Below are positions 39,355 through 47,767 of a stretch of 64,000 nt of DNA, in pieces (the stretch's first letter is position 1; each line of letters begins with the position of its first letter). The translations under genes were made by a program, and so were the position numbers. Location: positions 61,842-125,841 of the forward strand of contig NZ_JAHKNG010000007.1 of the NCBI RefSeq assembly GCF_018860165.1. The letters run 5' to 3'. The notes under the pieces were generated by a model that was not told where the DNA came from, did not search any database, and saw only the letters and a program-made list of their open reading frames with translations. This stretch comes from Paracoccus marinaquae. Its GTDB lineage: Bacteria; Pseudomonadota; Alphaproteobacteria; Rhodobacterales; Rhodobacteraceae.

Positions 39355-40848
39355 ATGGCTTTCGAGGCTTTCCGGCAGCGCATCGGCTCGATCATCGGCG
39401 GCTTTGACGCGGCCCAAGCCCATCGCCGTCTACGCGGATTCCGCGCATCCCGCGCCCATGTGAACACGCTGATCGCGGCCTCGGGCGACACCATCACCGC
39501 CCGGGCCCGCTGGCTGGTCAGGAACAACGGCTATGCCGCCAATGCCGTGGAGAGCTTCGCCAGCAATGTCGTCGGCGATGGCATCAAGCCGTCCAGCTCC
39601 ATTGCGGATGCCGATCAGAAAGAACAGCTTCAGGCGCTGTGGCTTGCCTGGACCGATGACGCCGACGCCGAGGGTCTGACTGACTTCTATGGGCTGCAGC
39701 GCCGGGCGGCGCGCGAGGTGTTCCTGTCGGGCGAGGTCTTCATTCGTATCCGGCCACGCCGGGCAGAAGACGGTCTGACGGTGCCTTTGCAGTTGCAGAT
39801 GCTGCCCGCCGAAATGCTGCCCCTCGATATGAACCGAACCCTTCCCGGTGCGGGGATGATCCGCCAGGGCATCGAATTTGACGGCATCGGCCGCCGTGTG
39901 GCTTATCACTTCCTGCGCCGCCATCCGGGCGATCTGACCGATCCGGGCCTTGCGGGCGAAACTGTCCGTGTCCCCGCCGCCGACGTGATCCACGTTCTCG
40001 ACCCGGTGGAAGCTGGCCAGCTGCGCGGCGTATCGCGGTTCGCGGCGGCCATCGTCAAGCTGTTCACGCTGGACCTCTACGACGACGCCGAACTGGAGCG
40101 GAAGAAAATTGCGGCGATGTTTGCGATGTTCATCACTTCGCCAGCCCCGGAAACCCCGCTGGAACCGACCGAGGAGGATCTGGAGGTGGAACCCGGCCAG
40201 GTGGTGCGGCTCGATCCCGGCGAAGATGTCTCGACACCGGCGACCCCTGACTCCGGCGGCACCTATGAGCCGTTCCAGTATCGCACGCTCCTGCAAATCG
40301 CGGCGGCGCTGGGCATCCCATATGGCTATCTGACCGGCGACACCGCCAAGGGTAACTTCTCCAACACCCGCATCTCGCTGATCGAATTCCGCCGCCGCAT
40401 CTCAGCCTGGCAGCACGGGGTGCTGGTGTTTCAGCTCTGCCGGGCGGTCTGGGTGCGCTGGATGGACACCGCCGTGCTGTCGGGAGCCTTGGATCTGCCC
40501 GGCTATGACAGCAAGCGCCGCCAATATCAGGCCTGCGCCTGGCTGCCGACCAAATGGGACTGGATCGATCCGATGAAGGACGCCTCGGCCGAGATCTTGC
40601 AGATCGAAGCGGGCCTGAAATCCCGCACCCAGGCGCTGTCCGAGCGTGGCTACGACGCCGAACAGGTGGATCGGGAAATCGCCGCGGAGCGTAAACGCGA
40701 GTTGGCGCTGGGCCTCGACTTCAGGCGTCCGGGATCCCCGGCGCAGGGGCCGGGCGAAGGTGGGGTGAAAGACGATCAGGACAGTGCCAGGGACGACGAG
40801 ACGGACGACAGCGCCGATGAAAAACCCGACGTCAAGGAAGGCGCATGA
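39355..40848 (+). CDS. Portal protein, lambda gpB family
   Basis: A 497-residue portal with family blocks WLVRNNGYAANAVESFASNVVGDGIKP, AAREVFLSGEVFIR, MLPAEMLPL, GIEFDGIGRRVAYHF, HVLDPVEAGQLRGVS and YGYLTGDTAKGNFSNTR. Twelve copies form the ring through which DNA is packaged. The C-terminus is acidic (DDQDSARDDETDDSADEKPD), possibly cleaved or scaffold-binding. The stop overlaps the protease start by 4 nt. Confidence 0.93.
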   Translation: MAFEAFRQRIGSIIGGFDAAQAHRRLRGFRASRAHVNTLIAASGDTITARARWLVRNNGYAANAVESFASNVVGDGIKPSSSIADADQKEQLQALWLAWTDDADAEGLTDFYGLQRRAAREVFLSGEVFIRIRPRRAEDGLTVPLQLQMLPAEMLPLDMNRTLPGAGMIRQGIEFDGIGRRVAYHFLRRHPGDLTDPGLAGETVRVPAADVIHVLDPVEAGQLRGVSRFAAAIVKLFTLDLYDDAELERKKIAAMFAMFITSPAPETPLEPTEEDLEVEPGQVVRLDPGEDVSTPATPDSGGTYEPFQYRTLLQIAAALGIPYGYLTGDTAKGNFSNTRISLIEFRRRISAWQHGVLVFQLCRAVWVRWMDTAVLSGALDLPGYDSKRRQYQACAWLPTKWDWIDPMKDASAEILQIEAGLKSRTQALSERGYDAEQVDREIAAERKRELALGLDFRRPGSPAQGPGEGGVKDDQDSARDDETDDSADEKPDVKEGA

Positions 40849-42206
40849 TGCACCACGCCCAGATCGCCCAGCGCGCCTTCAACACCCCATTGATGGTCGA
40901 CCCGGCCAAAGCGCTGGCGTTCCTGTCGGGGTTAGGGCCGCGCATCACCGGGCAGGACATCACCTTCCAGGGCCTTGATGTGGAAGCTTTGGATCAAGCC
41001 GCGGCATCTCTTCCCGCTCGGGCTTCCCTCTTTGGGAACGACCTCGCCCAGCGCCACCAGCAGGGCGGCAGCCAGCCCTTCGCCATGATTGATGGCATTG
41101 CCGTTATCGAAATCGCGGGCACACTTGTGCACCGTGGCTCCTGGATTGGCCAATCCTCCGGCCTGACGTCTTACGAAGGGATTGCCGCGCAGCTGCAGGC
41201 TGCGCTGGCCGACCCGGCCGTTCAAGGCATTGCGCTCGACATCGACAGCTTTGGTGGGGAGGTCGCGGGGGCCTTCGATCTGGCAGATCGCATCCGGGCA
41301 GCGCGGGCGCAGAAACCCATCCATGCCTTTGTCACGGAACATGCCCTGTCCGCAGGTTACGTTCTGGCATCGCAGGCTGACCGGATCATCCTGCCCCGGA
41401 CGGGTGCTGTCGGCAGCATCGGTGTGGTGGCGCTGCACACTGATATGAGCGGGGCGCTCGATCAGAAAGGCATCGCCGTCACGCTGATCCACGCAGGATC
41501 GCACAAGGTCGATGGCAATCCATATCAACCTCTGCCCGAGGCCATACACGACCAGATGCAGCGTCAGCTGGAGGTGGACCGTTTCCTCTTCGCCGAAACC
41601 GTCGCGGCTGGTCGTGGAGATCGCCTGTCCGATGCCGCAGCTCTGGCCACCGAAGCCGCCGTGTTCCGCGGGGCCGATGCCATCGCGGCAGGTCTGGCTG
41701 ACGAAATCGCCGATCCCGTCACCGCCTTCCACGCCTTCGCCGCCGCATCCCGCGGCATCCCGCTCCCCACCAGAAAGGGTCCACAGATGATGACCACGCC
41801 CAGCGACACTCCCAACCTAGCCGCAACTGCCATTCCCCCCGATGAAGCCGCCGCCCCCACCACGACCGAACCGTCGGTCGCTGCCGCCACGCCTGCAACG
41901 GACGCTCCGGCACCTGCTGTGCCGAAACCAGCAGCAGCAGCCATGAACCCCGAGGCCATTCGTGCTGAGGCCGCCGAAGTGGCGCAGGTCTGTGCTCAAG
42001 CAGCCCGGCTCGGTGTGACCATCGATGCGGCCGACGCCGTCACGCGTGGCATCAAACCCGAGGCTCTGCGCGCCCGCGTGCTGGCCGACCTTGCTGCCCG
42101 CGGCGATGCTGCTGGCATCGTCGCCACCGCTCCAGCGGCGGCCGCCGCAAAAGACAGCCCGATCATCGCTGCCGCGAAGAAAACCGCGACCGACGCCAAG
42201 CGCTGA
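40845..42206 (+). CDS. S49-family prohead protease with C-terminal scaffold region (lambda gpC/Nu3-like)
   Basis: A 453-residue protein. Residues about 75-290 form a ClpP/SppA-like serine peptidase: catalytic Ser169 in HALSAGYVLAS and Lys221 in SHKVDGNPY, 52 residues apart as in S49 enzymes. The remaining 140 residues are Ala/Pro-rich followed by a helix (EAIRAEAAEVAQVCAQAARLG), like the lambda Nu3 scaffold fused behind C. It matures the prohead by cleaving portal and scaffold. ATGATG start within the portal stop. Confidence 0.9.
   Translation: MMHHAQIAQRAFNTPLMVDPAKALAFLSGLGPRITGQDITFQGLDVEALDQAAASLPARASLFGNDLAQRHQQGGSQPFAMIDGIAVIEIAGTLVHRGSWIGQSSGLTSYEGIAAQLQAALADPAVQGIALDIDSFGGEVAGAFDLADRIRAARAQKPIHAFVTEHALSAGYVLASQADRIILPRTGAVGSIGVVALHTDMSGALDQKGIAVTLIHAGSHKVDGNPYQPLPEAIHDQMQRQLEVDRFLFAETVAAGRGDRLSDAAALATEAAVFRGADAIAAGLADEIADPVTAFHAFAAASRGIPLPTRKGPQMMTTPSDTPNLAATAIPPDEAAAPTTTEPSVAAATPATDAPAPAVPKPAAAAMNPEAIRAEAAEVAQVCAQAARLGVTIDAADAVTRGIKPEALRARVLADLAARGDAAGIVATAPAAAAAKDSPIIAAAKKTATDAKR
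41787..42206 (+). CDS. Possible nested in-frame scaffold protein (Nu3-like)
   Basis: Inside the protease gene and in the same frame, tandem ATGs at 41787/41790 have AAAGGG at 41774-41779 with 7-nt spacing. They fall exactly where the peptidase domain ends and the scaffold-like region begins. Separate expression of the 139-residue C-terminal part would parallel lambda Nu3 within C. Confidence 0.5.
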   Translation: MMTTPSDTPNLAATAIPPDEAAAPTTTEPSVAAATPATDAPAPAVPKPAAAAMNPEAIRAEAAEVAQVCAQAARLGVTIDAADAVTRGIKPEALRARVLADLAARGDAAGIVATAPAAAAAKDSPIIAAAKKTATDAKR

Positions 42207-42241
42207 TCTCGCACCCACCCCCAAATCATGGAGACTGACCA

Positions 42242-42622
42242 ATGCCCGTCCTGACGGAACCGCCCAGCATGGGCGATGTCCTCAAATATGAGGTCAACCC
42301 GAACTACACCCGCGAAGTGATCACTCTGCTGCAAGGCATGCCTTATCCGGTCGGCTCGGTGCTCGGCCAAATTACCGCCAGTGGCAAGTACAAGCTGGCG
42401 ACCGCGACCGGCTCGGATGGCGCGCAGACCGCAACCGCCGTGCTGCTCTATGCCGTCGATGCCACACTGGCGGATGCCACCGGCATCGTGGTCGTCCGTG
42501 GCCCCTCGATCGTCTCGCGAGCGGGCCTCGCCTATGACGCCACCGTCGATGACGGCACCAAGATCACCGCCAAGATCGCCCAACTTGCTGCCGTCGGCAT
42601 CATCGCCCGCGACGGCGTCTGA
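42242..42622 (+). CDS. Head decoration protein (lambda gpD-like)
   Basis: A 126-residue protein of the gpD-like decoration family: LKYEVNPNYTREVITLLQG, GSVLGQIT-SGKYKLA, AVLLYAVDA and the C-terminal VGIIARDGV. It caps trimeric positions of the expanded capsid and sits directly before the major capsid gene as in lambda. The 35-bp gap upstream contains GGAGACTGACC as ribosome-binding site. Confidence 0.88.
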   Translation: MPVLTEPPSMGDVLKYEVNPNYTREVITLLQGMPYPVGSVLGQITASGKYKLATATGSDGAQTATAVLLYAVDATLADATGIVVVRGPSIVSRAGLAYDATVDDGTKITAKIAQLAAVGIIARDGV

Positions 42623-42655
42623 CGCCCTTTCCCCCTTCAGCCCCCGGAGCACCCT

Positions 42656-43678
42656 ATGACCCTTGTCCGCAATCCCTTTGACGCTGGCGGCTATTCGCTG
42701 GCCGAGATGACGCAGGCCATCAACATCCTGCCCAACCTCTACACCCGCCTCGGCCAGATCGGCCTTTTCCGCTTTGAAGGCGTCAGCCAGCGGTCGGTGA
42801 TCATCGAGCAATATGAGGGCGTGCTGAACCTGCTGCCCTCCGTGCCGTTGGGCGGTCCCGCCACCGTCGGCACCCGCGAGGGGCGGTCGATGCGCAGCTT
42901 CGCCCTGCCGTGGATCCCGCATGATGACGTGATCCTGCCCGGCGACATTCAGGGCCAACCCGCGCTGGGCGTCTTCGATGGGGCCGACCCTCTGGTCGAG
43001 GTGATGAACCGCAAGCTGCAGCTGATGCGCCGCAAGCATGCCCAGACGCGGGAATACATGGAGATGAACGCGCTGCGGGGCATCGTGAAGGATGGGGCCG
43101 GGACCACGCTCTACAATTACTTCACCGAATTCGGGCTGGCGCAAATCTCGGTCGACTTCGTCCTCGGCACGGCGGGCACCAATGTGCAGGGCAAGGTGCG
43201 GGAGGTGCTGCGCGCCATTGAGGACAATCTGCTGGGTGAAAGCATGTCGGACGTGCATGCCCTCGTCAGCCGGGAATTCTTCGACAAACTGATCGCGCAT
43301 CCGAAGACCGAGGAAGCCTACAAGTTCTACGCCGCGACTGGAGCGCAACCCCTGCGCCAGGACGTGCGCCGCAACTTTCCCTTCGCGGGCATCGTGTTCG
43401 AGGAGTATTCCGGCACCGTCACCCTCTCGACCAAAGCGACCGAACGGCTGGTCCCGGCGAACGAAGGCATCGCCTTCCCGCTGGGCACGATGGACACCTT
43501 CACCACCTATGGCGGTCCGGCCAACCTTCTCGAGGCGGCGAACACCCTCGGCCTGCCGCTCTACGCCCGCCAGCATCTCGACGAGAAAGGCCGCTGGATC
43601 GACCTGATGACCGAGGCCTCGATCCTGCCGGTGAACAAGCGGCCACGCATCGCGATCCGCCTGCACACTTCGAACTGA
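42656..43678 (+). CDS. Major capsid protein (lambda gpE family)
   Basis: A 340-residue capsid protein, right length for gpE. Family blocks include NPFDAGGYSLAEMTQAINILPN, PHDDVILPGDIQG, RKLQLMRRKHAQTREYMEMNALRG, NFPFAGIVFEEYSG and a C-terminal PRIAIRLHTSN. Ribosome-binding site CCCCGGAGC precedes the start. It follows protease and decoration genes in the lambda order. Confidence 0.93.
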   Translation: MTLVRNPFDAGGYSLAEMTQAINILPNLYTRLGQIGLFRFEGVSQRSVIIEQYEGVLNLLPSVPLGGPATVGTREGRSMRSFALPWIPHDDVILPGDIQGQPALGVFDGADPLVEVMNRKLQLMRRKHAQTREYMEMNALRGIVKDGAGTTLYNYFTEFGLAQISVDFVLGTAGTNVQGKVREVLRAIEDNLLGESMSDVHALVSREFFDKLIAHPKTEEAYKFYAATGAQPLRQDVRRNFPFAGIVFEEYSGTVTLSTKATERLVPANEGIAFPLGTMDTFTTYGGPANLLEAANTLGLPLYARQHLDEKGRWIDLMTEASILPVNKRPRIAIRLHTSN

Positions 43679-43688
43679 CAGGCTCGCC

Positions 43689-44003
43689 ATGACCGTTTTC
43701 ACTGCCGCCATGGACCGGATTTATACCAACCCGTCCATGGCCGTGGCCGCGCTCTGGATGTCGGCTACCACATCCGAGGAAAGAACTATCCGGGTGATCC
43801 GCCGCGCACCGGATCGTATCACCGAATTCGGGGCCGGGCGATTTGTCAGCGACACAGTGATGGTGGACGTGCGCGTGTACGATCTGCCAGACCCTCGCCC
43901 CAGCGATCTGATCGTGATCGGTGCCGACAGTTTCACCATCCAAGGCGAACCGATCCGCGACCGCGAACGCCTGATCTGGGCGCTGGATCTGCGCCCATCA
44001 TGA
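43689..44003 (+). CDS. Head-tail joining protein (FII-like)
   Basis: A 104-residue protein in the position of lambda FII or the head completion proteins: IRVIRRAPDRITEFGAGRF, VSDTVMVDVRVYDLPDPRPSDLIVIGADSFTIQGEPIRD, which is a small beta-barrel-like pattern. It starts 10 bp after the capsid stop, and its stop overlaps the ATG of a truncated gene (44000). It would bind the head vertex and dock the tail. Confidence 0.78.
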   Translation: MTVFTAAMDRIYTNPSMAVAALWMSATTSEERTIRVIRRAPDRITEFGAGRFVSDTVMVDVRVYDLPDPRPSDLIVIGADSFTIQGEPIRDRERLIWALDLRPS

Positions 44004-44065
44004 AGCTAACGCCCAATATCGATCCTGATCTCGTTGCATTGATGGCCGCCAAGGTGCCAGCGTGA
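44000..44065 (+). pseudogene. Orphaned 5' end of the tail-completion gene, cut by an insertion
   Basis: An ATGA-coupled start encodes MKLTPNIDPDLVALMAAKVPA and then stops. The first 18 residues match the start of the full gene at 44427 (MKLKLNIDPDLVAMMAAEI), with many synonymous differences. This is the displaced original start; the copy downstream is a divergent replacement allele. Confidence 0.7.
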
Positions 44066-44069
44066 TCAG

Positions 44070-44357
44070 CTATTTGAACCGCTTCATAGCACTCTGGAAC
44101 GACTCCGAGAGGCTGTCCCATGCCTGCTCAAAGCCTTTGCGCATATCGTCCCAGGCGGCGTCGGACGCCTGCTGCGCCTCCTTCATCTTCGCCTCGGCCT
44201 CGTCGCGCTGCTTGCGCATTTCCGCGAGCTGCTTCTCGTATTTGATCTTCGCGTCGGCCTGCGCTTCCTTGGCGTTTGCCTGCATCTTGTCGATCTCTGC
44301 GTTCCACTTGTCGATATTCGCCTTGGCCTTCTCCACATACGCGTCACGATCAATCAT
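44070..44357 (-). CDS. Coiled-coil protein inserted between head and tail genes (moron)
   Basis: A 95-residue, almost entirely helical, highly charged protein (ANIDKWNAEIDKMQANAKEAQ, KYEKQLAEMRKQRDEAEAKMKEAQ) with regular heptads and a C-terminal amphipathic segment. Strong GGGGAGGAAG before the ATG. It is transcribed against the late operon and sits exactly between a truncated and a regenerated start of the tail-completion gene, the signature of a moron. It resembles small stress-type coiled-coil proteins, but no function is assigned. Confidence 0.75.
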   Translation of the reverse strand: MIDRDAYVEKAKANIDKWNAEIDKMQANAKEAQADAKIKYEKQLAEMRKQRDEAEAKMKEAQQASDAAWDDMRKGFEQAWDSLSESFQSAMKRFK

Positions 44358-44426
44358 CGTCTTCCTCCCCGGTTCTGAAGTTGAAATGAATGCGCATCAT
44401 AGCCGGAAAATGAGGTCTGTGGAAAT

Positions 44427-45059
44427 TTGAAGCTGAAACTCAACATCGATCCGGACCTCGTGGCCATGATGGCCGCCGAGATCAAGGCCGGGGAAAAGGC
44501 CGTCAGCGCCGCGATGCGAGAGGCGGGCAGCGGCTTGAAATCCGACTGGCGGGCGCAGATCACCGGCGCTGGTCTGGGTCGACGACTAGCAAATTCGATC
44601 CGCAGTCAGACCTTTCCGAAATCCAGCAACAGCCTGAATGCAGCGGCACTCGTCTGGTCCAAGGCCCCAGTCATAATCGGTGCGCATGATACCGGCCCGC
44701 TGATCCGGTCCAGGGATGGGTTCTGGCTGGCCATCCCCACGCCCGCTGCGGGCAAAAGCACCAAGGATGGCCGCATTACCCCCGGTGAATGGGAACGCCG
44801 CACGGGGTTGCGCCTGCGGTTCATTTATCGCCGTCGCGGGCCGAGCCTGCTGGTGGCCGAGGGACGGCTGAATACCAACGGTCGCGCTGTGGCCTCCAGA
44901 TCAAAGACAGGGCGCGGGCTGACCACCGTGCCGATCTTCCTGCTGGTCCCCCAGGTCAAGCTGCGAAAGCGGCTGGATCTGGCGCGGGATGCGGCGCGCG
45001 CGGTGGATGGCGTGCCGGGGCTGATCGTTGCGAATTGGGTTGACGGAAAACTGGGCTGA
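44427..45059 (+). CDS. Tail completion protein, DUF6441-like (gpZ/HK97 gp10 position)
   Basis: A 210-residue protein starting at TTG after the coiled-coil insertion. The N-terminal helix IDPDLVAMMAAEIKAGEKAVSAAMREAG, the central block GRRLANSIRSQTFPK and C-terminal VPIFLLVPQVKLRKRLDLARDAAR fit DUF6441-type minor tail proteins of Rhodobacteraceae phages. Its position between FII-like and tail terminator genes indicates tail completion. The start codon change from ATG to TTG follows the rearrangement at 44000-44426. Confidence 0.75.
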   Translation: MKLKLNIDPDLVAMMAAEIKAGEKAVSAAMREAGSGLKSDWRAQITGAGLGRRLANSIRSQTFPKSSNSLNAAALVWSKAPVIIGAHDTGPLIRSRDGFWLAIPTPAAGKSTKDGRITPGEWERRTGLRLRFIYRRRGPSLLVAEGRLNTNGRAVASRSKTGRGLTTVPIFLLVPQVKLRKRLDLARDAARAVDGVPGLIVANWVDGKLG

Positions 45060-45190
45060 CGTCTGGAGTTCAGGACAGGACCTGCCGGTTGCTGCGAGCA
45101 GAGCAATAACAGCTACTAGCCCATTGGTGAGCACAAGGGATTCACATTCTGTAAGAAAGTTCCTATATGCTGTGCATGTGAGGGAGAAGC

Positions 45191-45616
45191 ATGGCCAACG
45201 TTTTCGACGCAGCAACCTATATCTTGGAGCAATGTGGTCCAATGACTACGATGAAGCTCCAAAAGCTCATTTACTACTCGCAGGCATGGTCAACCGTCTG
45301 GGATGACGACGTTATTTTCCCTGAAGCAATAGAAGCATGGCAAAACGGACCCGTAGTCCGCGAACTCTGGCAGGAGACGAAAGGGCGCTTTCGAATCGAT
45401 GCTGTTTCCAAGGGTACCAGCGCGAATCTGACCGATACGCAAAAAGAGACTATCGACCGCGTTCTTGGCTTCTATAGCAACAAAGACGCGCAATGGCTAA
45501 GCGATCTTACCCACATGGAAGATCCTTGGAAAATGGCTTACGCAGAGGGGCAGAACACCGAGATCTTTCCCGCATGGCTCGTCGAGTACTACTCTAGCAT
45601 TGCCCCAGAACAGTAA
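45191..45616 (+). CDS. Panacea/SocA (DUF4065) antitoxin
   Basis: A 141-residue DUF4065 protein with the family's signature TTMKLQKLIYYSQAW, FPEAIEAWQNGPVVRELW and DPWKMAYAEG. Panacea domains neutralise many unrelated toxins and are often carried by prophages. The 130 bp upstream are without a gene and presumably hold its own promoter; GTGAGGGAGAAGC precedes the ATG. The partner gene starts inside its 3' end. Inserted between tail-completion and tail-terminator genes. Confidence 0.88.
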   Translation: MANVFDAATYILEQCGPMTTMKLQKLIYYSQAWSTVWDDDVIFPEAIEAWQNGPVVRELWQETKGRFRIDAVSKGTSANLTDTQKETIDRVLGFYSNKDAQWLSDLTHMEDPWKMAYAEGQNTEIFPAWLVEYYSSIAPEQ

Positions 45617-46121
45617 ACGTGAGGCAAGAATCGCCCGCAAGTCTCAAGCGCGGTTAGCGGCTCTCGAAAAGAGTGCCCGTCTTGTTGCCGTTGTGGCGGA
45701 AGAAATTTCCGAAAAGCAGCCCAGAGCGTCGGAAAATCCTGCCTCTATCTTTACGTTACCAGTACGCTGGTCTTGCGATGACCCGGACACCGAAGGCGCT
45801 TGGACTTGGGGGGTCGCGCGTCAGTGGGCTCAAGAAGAATGGGACGCTCAGATTGCGCCGCGCCTGATGGAGTTTTCTCAACTCACATGGGCGGAAATCG
45901 ACACGTTCAGCTCCGATAGCGGACACAAGATGCACCATAACATGGACATCGAAAGCATCTGTGATGAAGCTCAGCTTCGACTAATTGAGATCGAAAAGTA
46001 CCAAGACACAATTTTCCGATTTCGCCTCGGAAATTTGCAGCGCCTTTGGGGCTTTCGCATCTTGGATGAGTTCACAGTGATCTGGTACGATCCAACTCAC
46101 AAGATTTACCCGGTGGGATGA
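45600..46121 (+). CDS. Putative toxin partner of the Panacea antitoxin
   Basis: A 173-residue protein read from a TTG overlapping the antitoxin gene by 17 nt; no ATG is available near the start. The N-terminus is basic and helical (REARIARKSQARLAALEKSARL). The C-terminus has HHNMDIESICDEAQLRLIEIE, then FRFRLGNLQRLWGFR and FTVIWYDPTHKIYPVG, an arrangement seen in uncharacterised proteins paired with DUF4065. The last block resembles a RelE-like beta sheet. Toxicity is inferred from the pairing. Confidence 0.65.
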   Translation: MPQNSKREARIARKSQARLAALEKSARLVAVVAEEISEKQPRASENPASIFTLPVRWSCDDPDTEGAWTWGVARQWAQEEWDAQIAPRLMEFSQLTWAEIDTFSSDSGHKMHHNMDIESICDEAQLRLIEIEKYQDTIFRFRLGNLQRLWGFRILDEFTVIWYDPTHKIYPVG

Positions 46122-46377
46122 AACACTCACCCTGAGTTTAGCAGCGTTTTCAAGCGGTATGCAATCACGCAGACCCTAAAGCACGTTTGCATGACAACCT
46201 GCTTCCCAGAAGGGTCCGAAAGTTTGACGGTTCGCCTTGGCAGCTGTCCCCTTCCTGCGCGAGTGCAGCGCGATGACCAGTTTCAACCTGTGCCAAGCTG
46301 CCAGATGAGTCCTCGCAACCTCGACAAAACAGGGCTCGTAACCGCTGTTGGCAAAATCGTTAGCCTTGGAATAACAA

Positions 46378-46800
46378 ATGCCCACCACCCGCGAAACCGT
46401 CCTCGCCGCGCTGCACGCGCGGCTGAATCCGCTTGCCGCCGTTGTTCTGCGCGATGAGGTGCTGCCCGAACGGATCCCGGCGGCAGGACTGATTATCCTG
46501 CGCGATGGCCAGCCCGGTGAGCCGGAGGTCACGCTGTCGCCGCTCCGCTACCACTTCCAGCATCGCGCAGAGCTGGAGGTTGTCGTCCAGGCCGGAACCG
46601 GCCGGGCCAGCGCCTTCGATGACCTGATCGCCGCCATCGGGGCAGCTCTGGAGGCCGACCGCACGCTGGGCGGGCGCTGCGATTGGGTTGAACCCGAGGC
46701 CCCGGCCTCGGTCGATCTCCCCATTGAGGGCGCGGCAGCCCTCAAGGCCGCAGTGATCACCGTCGTCCTGCACTACACCACCACCGGCCCCCTGGCCTGA
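46378..46800 (+). CDS. Minor tail protein U-like (tail terminator)
   Basis: A 140-residue protein: TTRETVLAALHARLNPL, VVLRDEVLPERIPAAGLIILRDGQPGEPEVTLSPLRYHFQHRAELEVVVQ split across an alpha/beta fold, and LDYTTTGPLA-like end. Position just before the tail tube and size match tail terminators, which cap the tube and connect it to the head. The 256 bp upstream (46122-46377) carry no recognisable gene and mark the right border of the toxin-antitoxin insertion. Confidence 0.75.
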   Translation: MPTTRETVLAALHARLNPLAAVVLRDEVLPERIPAAGLIILRDGQPGEPEVTLSPLRYHFQHRAELEVVVQAGTGRASAFDDLIAAIGAALEADRTLGGRCDWVEPEAPASVDLPIEGAAALKAAVITVVLHYTTTGPLA

Positions 46801-46825
46801 CACCCCCAACATCAAGGAGACCCCC

Positions 46826-47767
46826 ATGGCACGTGCGCAAGGCGCGCGGGCGCAGATGGCGCTTGCGTTCGAGACCACCTATGGAACGCCGCCCGTCAGC
46901 GGTTTCACCAAAATGCCCTTTGCCAGCACCTCGCTGGGATCGGAACAGCCGCTGCTGAACAGCGAACTGCTGGGCTATGGCCGGGATCCCCTGGCCCCGA
47001 TAAAGGACGCGGTGACGGCGGACGGCGATGTCGTTGTGCCGATCGATGCTGAGGCTTTCGGGTTCTGGCTCAAGGCTGCCTTCGGTGATCCCACAACCAC
47101 TGGTGCTGCGGCACCCTGGACCCATGAGTACCAGTCCGGATCGTGGACGCTGCCATCGATGTCGATCGAGACCGGCATGCCCGAAGTGCCGCGCTTTGCG
47201 ATGTATTCCGGCTGCGTGTTGGATCAGCTGTCCTGGCAGGTGCAACGCTCGGGCCTGCTGACCGCCACCGCACGGCTGGTGGCACAGGGCGAGACCATTG
47301 CCACAACGACCAGTGCAGGCACGCCTGCCGATCTGGCCCTGCAGCGGTTCGGTCACTTCAACGGCGCGATCAGCCGGAATGGCTCTGCGCTTGGCAATGT
47401 GGTCTCGGCCGAAATCACCTATGCCAACAACCTCGACCGGATCGAGACCATCCGCAGCGACGGCAAGATCGACGGAGCGGACCCGTCCATCGCAGCACTC
47501 ACCGGCCGGATCGAGGTCCGCTTTGCCGACAGCACGCTGGTGGCCCAGGCGATCAACGGCGATCCCTGCGAGATCACGTTCGCCTATGTGCTGCCATCCG
47601 GCGAGAGCTTCACCTTCACCGTGCACGCCGTCTACCTGCCGCGCCCCCGGATCGAGATTTCCGGGCCGCAGGGCGTGCAGGCGACATTCGACTGGCAAGC
47701 CGCCAAAGCCGCCAGCCCGGCCCGCATGTGCACTGCAACCCTGATCAACGATATCGAGGCTTACTGA
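46826..47767 (+). CDS. Phage major tail (tube) protein
   Basis: A complete 313-residue tube subunit: QGARAQMALAFETTYGTPP, WTHEYQSGSWTLPSMSIETGMP, ITYANNLDRIETIRSDGKIDGADPS, EIRF-like strands and a C-terminal Ig-like extension, of which the last about 78 residues match the partial gene at 2-238. AAGGAGACC precedes the ATG. The stop overlaps the chaperone ATG by 1 nt. Confidence 0.9.
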   Translation: MARAQGARAQMALAFETTYGTPPVSGFTKMPFASTSLGSEQPLLNSELLGYGRDPLAPIKDAVTADGDVVVPIDAEAFGFWLKAAFGDPTTTGAAAPWTHEYQSGSWTLPSMSIETGMPEVPRFAMYSGCVLDQLSWQVQRSGLLTATARLVAQGETIATTTSAGTPADLALQRFGHFNGAISRNGSALGNVVSAEITYANNLDRIETIRSDGKIDGADPSIAALTGRIEVRFADSTLVAQAINGDPCEITFAYVLPSGESFTFTVHAVYLPRPRIEISGPQGVQATFDWQAAKAASPARMCTATLINDIEAY

